This document shows, piece by piece, positions 56,698-64,000 of a stretch of DNA of 64,000 nt. Position 1 is the stretch's first letter; each line of letters opens with the position of its first letter. The notes under the pieces are model-generated. The model was not told the origin of the DNA. It saw only the letters and a program-made list of their open reading frames with translations, and did not search any database. Origin of the DNA: Mesorhizobium sp. GbtcB19 (GTDB lineage Bacteria; Pseudomonadota; Alphaproteobacteria; Rhizobiales; Rhizobiaceae); NCBI RefSeq assembly GCF_019091085.1, contig NZ_JAGXJY010000012.1:62001-126000 (forward strand), given 5' to 3'. The position numbers and the translations under genes are program-made.

Positions 56698-57132
56698 TCA
56701 TCGGGCTGCCCCGACAAAGACGAACCTGCGCAGGATTATGAAATTCAGGACCGGAACCATGATGCAGGCCAGGATCACCGGCACCGACGGCGCGAATCCG
56801 GCGAGATCTGTAAGAACCGTGGCCAGCCCGACGGAGAGGAGAAATCCGAGCGCGGTGGCGCAGGCAAAGCGAGCGGCCTCGAAACCGATCGCACCATCGG
56901 ACATGAAGGTCACGAGGCGGTGCCCCCAGTAGGAAAACACCGCGGCGATGCAATAGGCGACGACCGAAGCGATCGTTGCCGGCACACCAAACCCGTGCCG
57001 GTCCGCAAGGGCTAGCGCGCCCGTCGCATAGATCAGCGTCGACAGGCCGCCGATTGCGGCAAACCGCAGGACACGCGCTGGCTCTGAACGGCCCATCGCC
57101 CAGGACCAGAATGGATGCCTGACGGGGGCCAT
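56698..57132 (-). CDS. GtrA-family membrane protein
   Basis: The 144-residue protein has four membrane helices (VLRFAAIGGLSTLIYATGALAL, ATIASVVAYCIAAVFSYWGHRLVTF, FACATALGFLLSVGLATVL, VPVILACIMVPVLNFIILRRFVF), the GtrA/DPMS fold. GtrA proteins are thought to flip bactoprenol-linked sugars, and are usually encoded beside a GT2 GtrB-like synthase, as here. The start is uncertain: ATG 57132 is used, with GTG 57168 and TTG 57180 in frame upstream. It lies between the GT2 and GT-C genes. Confidence 0.85.
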   Translation of the reverse strand: MAPVRHPFWSWAMGRSEPARVLRFAAIGGLSTLIYATGALALADRHGFGVPATIASVVAYCIAAVFSYWGHRLVTFMSDGAIGFEAARFACATALGFLLSVGLATVLTDLAGFAPSVPVILACIMVPVLNFIILRRFVFVGAAR

Positions 57133-57182
57133 CTCCTCGCTAGCGGCAAACGCGCCTTCGGATTTCACCGCCTGCCGCAAAG

Positions 57183-58217
57183 TCAGCCGAGCCGCCGTTC
57201 GCGCGCCGCGGGCATATCCTTTGATGCCTCGGCGTTTCGCATCGCGGCAATCGCTTCCTCGAAGCCGGTCAGTCGATCGATCACATAGAGCGGCCGCCGC
57301 TTCACCTCGGCATGGATGCCGCCGACATAGAGCCCGATGATGCCGGTCATGAAGAGATTGATGCCGGACAAGAAGGAGATGATCACCACGGTCGACGTCC
57401 AGCCATGCACGACGCTGCTGACGAAAAGCCAGGAAAACAGCGCATAGACGCCGAGCAGGGCGGCAAAGCCCGAGATGGCCAGCCCCGCCCACAGCGCCAG
57501 CCGCAGCGGCTTGTCGGAAAAACTGACGATGCCGTGCACCGCCAGCCGCACCATCTTCCAGAACGGGTATTTGGTTTCGCCCGCGGCCCGCTCCGGCCGC
57601 TCGAACGCCACCGCCGTCTGCTTGAAGCCCATCCAGCCGAACATGCCGCGCACGAAGCGGTCGCGCTCCGGCATGCGCTTGAACGTATCCAGCGCCTTGC
57701 GTCCGACAAGGCGGAAATCGCCGACGTCGCGCGGGATGTCGACCGACGTCATCTGTTCGAGCACGCGGTAGAACAACTTGGCGGTGAGCCGCTTGAACAG
57801 CGTATCGCCCTCGCGTCTGGTGCGGCGGGCGTAGACGATCTCGTAGCCTTCCTTCCATTTGGCGACGAGGTCGAGCACCACTTCGGGAGGATCCTGCAAG
57901 TCGGCGTCCATGACGATCACGGCATCGCCGGCCGCCGCATCCATGCCGGCGGTGATCGCGATCTGATGGCCGAAATTGCGTGACAGTTCGATCAGCCGGA
58001 AGCGCGGATCCTCGGCTGCCATGCCGCGCAAGAAGATGACGCTGGTGTCATGGCTGCCGTCGTCGACGAAGATGGCTTCGGCGCCGGCGTCGAGCTTGTC
58101 GAGCAAGGCCGTGATCCGCCGCACGAGCAACGGCAGCACCGCCTCTTCATTGAAGATCGGAATGACCAGGGAATAAACCGGGGCTTTGCTGCCCGCGGCA
58201 TTGCTCGCGTTGACCAC
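57183..58217 (-). CDS. GT2 polyprenyl-phosphate glycosyltransferase (GtrB/DPM1-like)
   Basis: The 344-residue GT2 enzyme has YSLVIPIFNEEAVLPLLVRRI at 15-35, FVDDGSHDTS at about 50-59, and the DXD-type metal motif VIVMDADLQDPPEVV near 100. Two C-terminal helices (LALWAGLAISGFAALLGVYALFSWLF, STVVIISFLSGINLFMTGIIGLYVGG) anchor it. It transfers a sugar from a nucleotide donor to polyprenyl phosphate on the cytoplasmic side. The start is GTG at 58217, with GGGAG six bases upstream; this site partly overlaps a hairpin. It leads the three-gene GT2-GtrA-GT-C cassette. Confidence 0.92.
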   Translation of the reverse strand: MVNASNAAGSKAPVYSLVIPIFNEEAVLPLLVRRITALLDKLDAGAEAIFVDDGSHDTSVIFLRGMAAEDPRFRLIELSRNFGHQIAITAGMDAAAGDAVIVMDADLQDPPEVVLDLVAKWKEGYEIVYARRTRREGDTLFKRLTAKLFYRVLEQMTSVDIPRDVGDFRLVGRKALDTFKRMPERDRFVRGMFGWMGFKQTAVAFERPERAAGETKYPFWKMVRLAVHGIVSFSDKPLRLALWAGLAISGFAALLGVYALFSWLFVSSVVHGWTSTVVIISFLSGINLFMTGIIGLYVGGIHAEVKRRPLYVIDRLTGFEEAIAAMRNAEASKDMPAARERRLG

Positions 58218-58223
58218 CTGTCG

Positions 58224-58245
58224 CTCCCAACCCGCCGGGGTTGGG
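58224..58245 (-). promoter_or_regulatory. hairpin overlapping the ribosome-binding site of the GT2 gene
   Basis: On the minus strand CCCAACCC (58245-58238) and GGGTTGGG (58233-58226) form a perfect 8-bp stem with a four-base loop. The ribosome-binding site GGGAG (58228-58224) shares three G residues with the 3' arm. No U-tract follows, so it does not look like a terminator. Confidence 0.5.
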
Positions 58246-58289
58246 GTACAACCTATTCGGGATTGCCTAAGCTGCCGTTAACCCGATGG

Positions 58290-59249
58290 TCACAGCTTCC
58301 TCAACGCCACTTCCTCGATCAGGTGGTTGGCGCCCTTGCGCAGGATGAGGTCGGCCCGCGCCCGGGTCGGCAGGATGTTCTCGCGCAGGTTCTTCAGGTT
58401 GATGTTGGCCCAGAGCCCCTCGGCGATGGCCCGCGCGGAATCCTGCGACAGTTGCGAATAGCGGTGGAAGAAGGAGTCCGGATTGCGGAAGGCGGTCTCG
58501 CGCAGCCGCATGAAACGCTGGATGTACCATTGATGGATCAGCTTTTCGTCGGCATCGATATAGATGGCGAAGTCGAAGAAATCGGACAGGAACGGCACGA
58601 TCTTGCCGTCCTTCGGCAGCTTGCCGGGCTGCAGGACGTTGATGCCTTCGAAGATCAATATGTCGGGACGGTCGATGGTGACGAACTCGCCGGGAATGAC
58701 GTCGTAGGTCAGATGCGAATAGACCGGCGCGCTGACGCTGCTTTGCGCCGACTTGATGCCGGACAGGAACCTGAGCAGCGCGCCGACGTCGTAGCTCTCG
58801 GGAAACCCCTTGCGCTCCATCAGGTTCTCGCGGCGCAGGATCTCGTTCGGCAACAGGAACCCGTCGGTGGTGATGAGATCGACCTTCGGGCTCGACGGCC
58901 AGCGCGCCAGCAGCTCCTTCAGCACGCGCGCCGTGGTCGACTTGCCGACCGCCACCGAGCCGGCGATGCCGATGATGAAGGGTGTCTTGACGACGTCTTG
59001 CGCATTGAAAAAGGCCTGGCGCTGCCTGAACAGCAACTGGCTTGCCTCGACATGGGCCGACAGCAGCCGCGACAGCGACAGATAGATGCGCTTGACCTCT
59101 TCGAGGTCGACAGGGTCGTTGAGCGAGCGCAGCCGGTCGATCTCGTCGCCGGTCAGCGTCAGCGGCGTGTCGGCACGGAACTGCGACCATTGCTCGGCCG
59201 AGAAGAAACGATAGGGGGAATATTTCTCGGTCGGAGCAAGCTGATCCAT
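58290..59249 (-). CDS. coaA: type I pantothenate kinase
   Basis: CoaA phosphorylates pantothenate, the first committed step of CoA synthesis. The 319-residue protein has the P-loop [18 protein letters not shown] near 92-109, [20 protein letters not shown] and FEGINVLQ, all family hallmarks. The start at 59249 has AAGGGCAGG upstream. It lies 23 bases beyond hisE as the last gene of the his operon; this hisE-coaA linkage is common in rhizobia although the pathways are unrelated. Confidence 0.97.
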   Translation of the reverse strand: MDQLAPTEKYSPYRFFSAEQWSQFRADTPLTLTGDEIDRLRSLNDPVDLEEVKRIYLSLSRLLSAHVEASQLLFRQRQAFFNAQDVVKTPFIIGIAGSVAVGKSTTARVLKELLARWPSSPKVDLITTDGFLLPNEILRRENLMERKGFPESYDVGALLRFLSGIKSAQSSVSAPVYSHLTYDVIPGEFVTIDRPDILIFEGINVLQPGKLPKDGKIVPFLSDFFDFAIYIDADEKLIHQWYIQRFMRLRETAFRNPDSFFHRYSQLSQDSARAIAEGLWANINLKNLRENILPTRARADLILRKGANHLIEEVALRKL

Positions 59250-59272
59250 CGCTTTACCTGCCCTTCTGCCGG

Positions 59273-59596
59273 TCAACCCTTTGACCGGGCTGCCTTTTCG
59301 GCGATGCCCGAACGGCCGGTGCGGCCCTCGAGCTCCTTGAGCACGTCGTCCAGCGGAACGCCCGCTATGCCGAGGACGACAAGCCAATGATATATAAGAT
59401 CCGCACTTTCCGAAACGAGCGCCTGCCGGTCGCCGCGGATGGCGGCGATCACGGTTTCCACAGCCTCTTCGCCGAGCTTCTGCGCCGCCTTGTCGATGCC
59501 CTTGGCGAACAGCTTCGCCGTCCACGAGTCCGGGTCGCCGGAATGGGCGCGCTGATCGATGATGGTTTCCAGCTCGGCGAGCGAAAATTGAGCCAT
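59273..59596 (-). CDS. hisE: phosphoribosyl-ATP diphosphatase
   Basis: HisE removes pyrophosphate from phosphoribosyl-ATP, step two of histidine synthesis. The 107-residue MazG-fold protein has [28 protein letters not shown] and [14 protein letters not shown], carrying the metal-binding Glu/Asp residues. It is monofunctional, not fused to HisI. It follows hisF by nine bases. Confidence 0.97.
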   Translation of the reverse strand: MAQFSLAELETIIDQRAHSGDPDSWTAKLFAKGIDKAAQKLGEEAVETVIAAIRGDRQALVSESADLIYHWLVVLGIAGVPLDDVLKELEGRTGRSGIAEKAARSKG

Positions 59597-59605
59597 GACA
59601 GCCGT

Positions 59606-60400
59606 TTAAGGCCGTTGAACCGTCGAGTCCAGCCGCATCGGCAGGCCAGCCTTTGCCATATGCGCCTTGGCCTCGGCGATCGTGTAGGTGCCGAAATGGA
59701 AGATCGAAGCGGCAAGCACGGCGCCCGCATGGCCGTCGCGAATGCCTTCGACCAGGTGATCGAGCGAGCCGACGCCGCCCGATGCGATCACCGGCACGCG
59801 CACCGCGTCGGCGATCGCGCTGGTCAGCGCGATGTCGTACCCGGCCTTGGTGCCGTCTCGGTCCATCGAGGTCAGCAGGATCTCGCCGGCGCCGCGCTCG
59901 ACCATCTTTCTGGCGAAGTCGACGGCGTCGATGCCGGTCTTCTCGCGTCCGCCATGGGTGAAGATCTCCCAGCGATCGGCCTCGCCGGCAGCCGAAACCT
60001 TCTTGGCGTCGATGGCGACGACGATGCACTGGTTGCCGAACTTGTCGGCGGCTTCCGCGACGAAATCCGGGTTCTTCACCGCCGCCGTGTTGATCGACAC
60101 CTTGTCGGCGCCGGCCAGCAGCAGCTTGCGGATGTCGGCCACCTGGCGCACGCCGCCGCCGACAGTGAGCGGCATGAAGCATTGCTCGGCCGTGCGGGCG
60201 ACGACGTCGAAGATCGTCTCGCGATTGTCCGACGAGGCGGTGATGTCGAGGAAACAGAGCTCGTCGGCGCCGGCCGCGTCATAGGCCTTGGCGGCCTCGA
60301 CCGGATCGCCGGCATCGACGAGATCGACGAAATTGACGCCCTTGACCACGCGACCGTTCTTGACGTCGAGGCAAGGGATGACTCGGGCCTTCAGCATCAT
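59606..60400 (-). CDS. hisF: imidazole glycerol phosphate synthase cyclase subunit
   Basis: HisF forms imidazole glycerol phosphate and AICAR from PRFAR with ammonia from HisH. The 264-residue TIM barrel has catalytic Asp in [16 protein letters not shown] and in [15 protein letters not shown], and phosphate-binding [17 protein letters not shown] and [16 protein letters not shown]. The ATG at 60400 overlaps the stop of the upstream arginase-family gene as ATGA and has GGAAGG upstream; a second ATG follows at once. Confidence 0.97.
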   Translation of the reverse strand: MMLKARVIPCLDVKNGRVVKGVNFVDLVDAGDPVEAAKAYDAAGADELCFLDITASSDNRETIFDVVARTAEQCFMPLTVGGGVRQVADIRKLLLAGADKVSINTAAVKNPDFVAEAADKFGNQCIVVAIDAKKVSAAGEADRWEIFTHGGREKTGIDAVDFARKMVERGAGEILLTSMDRDGTKAGYDIALTSAIADAVRVPVIASGGVGSLDHLVEGIRDGHAGAVLAASIFHFGTYTIAEAKAHMAKAGLPMRLDSTVQRP

Positions 60401-61236
60401 TTGCCTTCCAGGGTCGAGAGCAGCTCGACCACCAGCTCGCCGACCAGCGGCGGCACGTCGCCCTTGGGGTCGAAGGCCGGATCGTAGGCCGAAATGGTCA
60501 GCCCGGCGATGGCGAGCGGACCGGCGAGGCCGCACATGGCGGTGCGCACCTGTTCTGGCGCCGGTCCGCCAGGCGCGGTGTAGCGGTTCGCCTGCAGCTT
60601 CTCCGGATCGTGTACGTCGAGGTCGACATGCATGTGCACCCGTTTGGCGCCGTCGATCTTCAGCCTTTGCGCCGCGCTCTTCCAGTCCGGGCATTCGGTC
60701 CGGATGATCGGCAGCTTCTCCAGCAGTTCCTTTTCCGCCGCGTCGAGGTCGCGCGCATTGACCAGGACGCAGCGCGACGGATCGACCGGCTTGAAGCCGG
60801 GAATCTGGCCGGCCATCGGCCGCCAGCAGAGGCCGAGCACGGTGGCCAGCGCCATGCCGTCGAGGAAACCGGTGGTGGTGGTCTCCGGCGTGTTGAGGTC
60901 GCCATGCTGGTCGGCCCAGATGATGGCGTCGGCGCCGGCGCCCGCCACGGCGCCCGCGGCGGTCAGACAGTTGCCGGCCAGCACGATCGGAAACCGCTTC
61001 TTGTCCAGCGCCATGCGGACCTCGCCCGATACGGCGTTGCAGACGGCAAAGCCGGTGCCGATCTCGCGCTCGTCTTCATCCTCGACCACCTTGCCGATGT
61101 CGGTCACGTCGACATCGTGGCCGGCGAGCTTCAGCGCCTCGGCCAGCCCGCCGGAGATCAGCGCGTCCGGACCCTGGCCGCAGCCGCCGTGGAAATGGCC
61201 GCTGTCATAGGATGCCAGGATGATCGAAATGTTCAC
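60397..61236 (-). CDS. arginase/agmatinase-family protein inside the his operon
   Basis: The 279-residue ureohydrolase-fold protein keeps three of the usual metal-binding segments in modified form: [16 protein letters not shown] (the DAHxD site, with His and second Asp retained) and [14 protein letters not shown] (DxDxxDP). The first site, normally GGDHS with a metal-binding His, reads [10 protein letters not shown], so that ligand is absent. [12 protein letters not shown] near the N-terminus is arginase-like. It overlaps hisA upstream and hisF downstream by four bases each. A ureohydrolase on arginine, agmatine or formiminoglutamate is possible. A histidine-degradation or nitrogen link is attractive but unproved. 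Confidence 0.85.
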   Translation of the reverse strand: MNISIILASYDSGHFHGGCGQGPDALISGGLAEALKLAGHDVDVTDIGKVVEDEDEREIGTGFAVCNAVSGEVRMALDKKRFPIVLAGNCLTAAGAVAGAGADAIIWADQHGDLNTPETTTTGFLDGMALATVLGLCWRPMAGQIPGFKPVDPSRCVLVNARDLDAAEKELLEKLPIIRTECPDWKSAAQRLKIDGAKRVHMHVDLDVHDPEKLQANRYTAPGGPAPEQVRTAMCGLAGPLAIAGLTISAYDPAFDPKGDVPPLVGELVVELLSTLEGK

Positions 61237-61979
61237 GGTCTTGCCTCCGCCCTCTCGCCGCGCAGGATCGCCAGCGCCTCGGCCGGGTCGATACGCCCGT
61301 CATATAGGGCGCGGCCCGAGATCGCGCCTTCGAGTTTTTGCGCGTCGGGCATGGTCATACGCACGATGTCGGCGATCGAGGCGAGGCCGCCGGACGCGAT
61401 CACCGGGATCGACACCGCCTCGGCGAGATCGATCGTCGAATCCCAGTTGATGCCGGAAAGCACGCCGTCGCGGTCGATGTCGGTGTAGATGATGGCCGCG
61501 ACGCCCGCGCCTTCGAATTTCTTCGCCAGCTCGATGACGCCGAGCTCGGAGGCCTCGGCCCAGCCTTCCACGGCGACCTTGCCGCCCTTGGCGTCGATGC
61601 CGACGGCGACCTTGCCCGGGAATGCCTTGCAGGCCTGCTTGACCAGCTCCGGCTCGCGCACCGCGACCGTGCCCAAAATGACGCGGGCCAGACCGCGATC
61701 CAGCCAGTCCTCGATCTGCGGCAAGGTGCGGATGCCGCCGCCGAGCTGCACCGGGTTCTTCGTCGCCTTCAGGATGGCGCCGACCGCGGCGCTGTTGACG
61801 CTCTGGCCCTTGAAGGCGCCGTTGAGGTCGACGACGTGCAGCCACTCGAAGCCCTGGTCCTCGAAGGCCTTGGCCTGGGCCGCAGGATCATCGTTGTAGA
61901 TGGTGGCGGTGGCCATGTCACCGTGTTTCAGGCGCACGCATTTGCCGTCCTTGAGATCTATTGCCGGGAACAGGATCAC
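61233..61979 (-). CDS. hisA: phosphoribosylformimino-5-aminoimidazole carboxamide ribotide isomerase
   Basis: HisA converts ProFAR to PRFAR. The 248-residue TIM barrel has the catalytic Asp in [16 protein letters not shown] and in [13 protein letters not shown], and the phosphate loops VQLGGGIRT and [12 protein letters not shown]. The start is GTG at 61979-61977, overlapping the stop of the preceding 32-codon reading frame as GTGA. The stop overlaps the arginase-family start. Confidence 0.97.
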   Translation of the reverse strand: MILFPAIDLKDGKCVRLKHGDMATATIYNDDPAAQAKAFEDQGFEWLHVVDLNGAFKGQSVNSAAVGAILKATKNPVQLGGGIRTLPQIEDWLDRGLARVILGTVAVREPELVKQACKAFPGKVAVGIDAKGGKVAVEGWAEASELGVIELAKKFEGAGVAAIIYTDIDRDGVLSGINWDSTIDLAEAVSIPVIASGGLASIADIVRMTMPDAQKLEGAISGRALYDGRIDPAEALAILRGERAEARP

Positions 61980-62074
61980 GGTCGGGCACCCTCGACGATG
62001 ACGAAATGGGCACTGGAGCCGGCACGGTCCCGCGCATCGATCAGCGCGATCCAATAGCCCTTCTTGGCTGTCAT
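61976..62074 (-). pseudogene. 32-codon remnant of a DUF1330 gene, coupled between hisH and hisA
   Basis: This short frame starts at ATG 62074-62072, overlapping the hisH TGA by one base (TGATG), and ends at TGA 61978-61976, overlapping the hisA GTG (GTGA). The peptide begins [13 protein letters not shown] and ends [10 protein letters not shown]. These resemble the first strand (KGYWI-x-RVDV) and the last strand (DLVIVEGYDGPQ) of DUF1330 proteins, which have about 95 residues; the middle is missing without loss of frame. An in-frame internal deletion is the simplest reading. The remnant still bridges ribosomes from hisH to hisA. Family assignment rests on short end segments. Confidence 0.6.
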
Positions 62075-62724
62075 CAGGGCCTCCATTTCAGGAAATTGGT
62101 GATCAGCGCCAGGCCGAGCGCCTGGCTCTTCTCGGGGTGGAATTGCGTGCCGGCAAGGTTGTCGCGGGCAACGGCCGCCGTTACCGGGCCGCCATAATCC
62201 GCAGTTGCCAGAACTTCGTCCGCCTCCCGCGCATCGAGATGATAGGAATGGACGAAATAGGCGTGCAGCCCCTCCGGGCCGGTCTCGATGCCGGAAAACA
62301 GCGGATGGGGGCGGACAAGCTCGATCGTGTTCCAGCCGATCTGCGGGATTTTCAGCGTTGGATCGGAGGGTTGGATCTCCTTGACGTCGCCAGCGATCCA
62401 GCCGAGGCCCTTGGTGACGGTCTTCTCCAACCCGCGTTCCGACATCAGCTGCATGCCGACGCAGATGCCGAGGAATGGCCGTGCCTTGCGCAGAGCCGCC
62501 TCCTCTACCGCCTCCCACATGCCATCCACGGCATGCAATCCGGCGGCGCAATCGGCATAGGCGCCGACACCCGGCAACACGATGCGGTCGGCGCCGCGCA
62601 CGCGCTCGGCATCGGCCGTAAGCTCGATCGTCGCGGCGAGGCCCGCCTCATGCGCGGCGCGCTCGAAGGCCTTGGTGGCCGAGCGCAGATTGCCCGAGCC
62701 GTAGTCGATGATGGCTACCCGCAT
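62074..62724 (-). CDS. hisH: imidazole glycerol phosphate synthase glutaminase subunit
   Basis: HisH hydrolyses glutamine and feeds ammonia to HisF. The 216-residue class I amidotransferase has the nucleophile Cys in [11 protein letters not shown], the catalytic His-Glu pair in [13 protein letters not shown], and the N-terminal [13 protein letters not shown]. Length is standard. It follows the DUF2628 gene by one base and is coupled to the DUF1330 remnant. Confidence 0.97.
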   Translation of the reverse strand: MRVAIIDYGSGNLRSATKAFERAAHEAGLAATIELTADAERVRGADRIVLPGVGAYADCAAGLHAVDGMWEAVEEAALRKARPFLGICVGMQLMSERGLEKTVTKGLGWIAGDVKEIQPSDPTLKIPQIGWNTIELVRPHPLFSGIETGPEGLHAYFVHSYHLDAREADEVLATADYGGPVTAAVARDNLAGTQFHPEKSQALGLALITNFLKWRP

Positions 62725-62725
62725 C

Positions 62726-63199
62726 TCAGGACCTTCCAGGCGTGTGGGTCAGTCCCAGCGCCATGCCGGTCTGCGGTGGCCGCGCCAGCGACGCGTCCGG
62801 TACGATGCGCGGCATCGGCGCCGGCTCTGCCTCATAGTCATCGGCCTCCGCCGCATAGCGCAGCTCGGCGTCGCCGAGATTGGCGGCCTCGACCACGCCC
62901 CATTCGCGCCAGCCGCGCCGGCGCAGCGCCGCAATGCGCAGGGGCTGGCCTTCGAACCCGACATAGAGCGAGACCAGCAGCGACAGCATCGATCCGGCCC
63001 ATTCGAGCCCGAGCCGCTCACCGACCGCCGACAGCACCGCCATGACGACGAAGGCCAACACCGCCTCGATCCACAGACGGTTCCAGGCGAGCCAGAGCGG
63101 CGAGAACAGGAAGCCCAGCCAGGTGAAGCTGTCGCGCACGAAATGGATGTCTTCGGCTTTCTCGCCGGCCGGCGGTTCCATCACGACATAGATCGCCAT
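62726..63199 (-). CDS. DUF2628 membrane protein within the his operon
   Basis: The 157-residue protein has the DUF2628 N-terminus ([31 protein letters not shown]) with two or three hydrophobic segments at about 28-60 and 68-85, and a proline-rich soluble tail ([22 protein letters not shown]). Function is unknown. It lies between hisB and hisH with gaps of three bases and one base. DUF2628 genes in this position recur in rhizobial his operons as far as I recall, so the linkage is probably ancestral. Confidence 0.88.
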   Translation of the reverse strand: MAIYVVMEPPAGEKAEDIHFVRDSFTWLGFLFSPLWLAWNRLWIEAVLAFVVMAVLSAVGERLGLEWAGSMLSLLVSLYVGFEGQPLRIAALRRRGWREWGVVEAANLGDAELRYAAEADDYEAEPAPMPRIVPDASLARPPQTGMALGLTHTPGRS

Positions 63200-63202
63200 A
63201 GC

Positions 63203-63799
63203 CTATCCTTTCAGGGATCCCTTGGTGGAAGGCACCGCGTCGGGCTGGCGCGGGTCTGGCTCAAGTGCGGCGCGCAGCGCGCGCGCCACCGCCTTGAAGC
63301 AGGTTTCGGCGATGTGATGGTTGTTGGCGCCGTAATGGTTGGTCACATGCAGCGTGATGCCGGCATTCTGGGCCAGCGCGTGGAAGAATTCGCGCACCAG
63401 TTCGGTGTCGAACGTGCCGATCTTGGGCGACGAGAAGGCGAGGTTCCAGACCAGGAAAGGCCGGCCGGAGACGTCGATCGCCGCCCTGGTCAGCGTCTCG
63501 TCCATGGCAAGGTCGATCGAGGCGTAGCGCATGATGCCGCGCCGCTCGCCCAGCGCCTTGCTCAGCGCCTGGCCGATCGCGATGCCGGTATCCTCGACCG
63601 TGTGGTGGTCGTCGATATGCAGATCGCCCTTGGCCTTGATGGTCATGTCGATCAGCGAATGACGCGACAGCTGGTCGAGCATATGGTCGAAGAAGCCGAC
63701 GCCGGTCGAAATGTCGGCTTTGCCTTTGCCGTCGACATGGACCGAAACGGAAATCTCGGTTTCCCTGGTCTTGCGGCTGACTTCGGCGGAACGCGTCAT
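63203..63799 (-). CDS. hisB: imidazoleglycerol-phosphate dehydratase
   Basis: HisB dehydrates imidazole glycerol phosphate. The 198-residue monofunctional enzyme has the metal-binding repeats [33 protein letters not shown] and [18 protein letters not shown] plus [17 protein letters not shown]. It is the first gene of the his operon as seen here. The 201 bases upstream to the window edge must hold the promoter; I see an AT-richer stretch (CATACATATGG near 63937) but no clear consensus. Confidence 0.97.
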   Translation of the reverse strand: MTRSAEVSRKTRETEISVSVHVDGKGKADISTGVGFFDHMLDQLSRHSLIDMTIKAKGDLHIDDHHTVEDTGIAIGQALSKALGERRGIMRYASIDLAMDETLTRAAIDVSGRPFLVWNLAFSSPKIGTFDTELVREFFHALAQNAGITLHVTNHYGANNHHIAETCFKAVARALRAALEPDPRQPDAVPSTKGSLKG

Positions 63800-64000
63800 C
63801 GCTCTGTCCTTGTTGCCCCGCTCGGAGGCTTCGGGCTTGAAAACGAGAGCCTTCTATCAGCATGATCCGGTGATTGCCAGTTGCCATTCCGGTCGCTATC
63901 GGGCTGGCCTGGAGGCGGTTTGCAATCGTTAGCCTCATGCATACATATGGCCGATCCAACTCACTCGTACCGCGCCAATCGCCTTCAAGAGGGATAGCGC

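Overview
The window looks like a chromosomal segment of a high-GC alphaproteobacterium of the order Hyphomicrobiales (Rhizobiales), most probably Mesorhizobium or a close relative. Three things support this: the gene order chvI-chvG-hprK-EIIA-HPr-ahcY, followed by divL-tsaE/amgK-murU-addB-addA-trxA, trpF-trpB-trpA-accD-folC and infC/rpmI-rplT-pheS-pheT; the his operon hisB-hisH-hisA-hisF-hisE-coaA; and several families of short palindromic intergenic repeats of the kind common in rhizobia. The genus is inferred from content; no 16S or tRNA gene is visible. Almost everything reads as vertically inherited core genome. I see no IS element, prophage, integrase, CRISPR array, rRNA or tRNA.

Layout. 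1-5164 (minus): a three-gene, translationally coupled operon of a Pls/PosA-type single-module peptide synthetase, a GNAT acetyltransferase and a phosphopantetheinyl transferase that runs off the left edge. This is the best candidate for an unusual biosynthetic system. 5397-10245: an ECF sigma factor with a SnoaL tail and its small partner gene, a divergent VOC gene with a strong palindrome between them, then a GT87-like membrane protein, alkB, a BON-LysM protein and arfB. 10318-11928: pckA, with two LacI-type operator cores upstream. 12269-17800: the ChvG/ChvI two-component system, HprK, EIIA-Man and HPr (an incomplete regulatory PTS), then ahcY. 17991-29848: divL (histidine box carries Tyr), a tsaE-amgK fusion, murU, addB, addA and trxA. 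29978-36348: a cupin, a VOC gene, then folC/accD/trpA/trpB/trpF (one minus-strand transcript) and a divergent small gene. 36604-40026: minus-strand YgjP-type protease, DUF2852, benE and an alpha/beta hydrolase. 40242-46745: infC (ATT start), a methyltransferase, rpmI, rplT, pheS, a GFA-family gene and pheT. 46784-55018: assorted metabolic genes (nucleotidyltransferase, aldo/keto reductase with divergent LysR, cytochrome b561 with YceI, a Gfo/Idh/MocA oxidoreductase, a KstD-like flavoprotein, a PanE-like reductase). 55095-58217: a three-gene membrane glycosyl-transfer cassette. 58290-63799: the his operon plus coaA.

Functional themes are envelope and cell-cycle control (ChvG/I, DivL, AmgK/MurU recycling), carbon-nitrogen regulation (HprK/EIIA/HPr, pckA), DNA repair (AddAB, AlkB), translation (infC-rpmI-rplT-pheST, ArfB) and amino-acid biosynthesis (trp, his). 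The most unusual points are: the Pls-like operon; a ureohydrolase lacking a canonical metal ligand, coupled inside the his operon; a 32-residue remnant of a DUF1330 protein kept in frame and coupled between hisH and hisA; and intergenic repeats that supply the stop codons of four genes.
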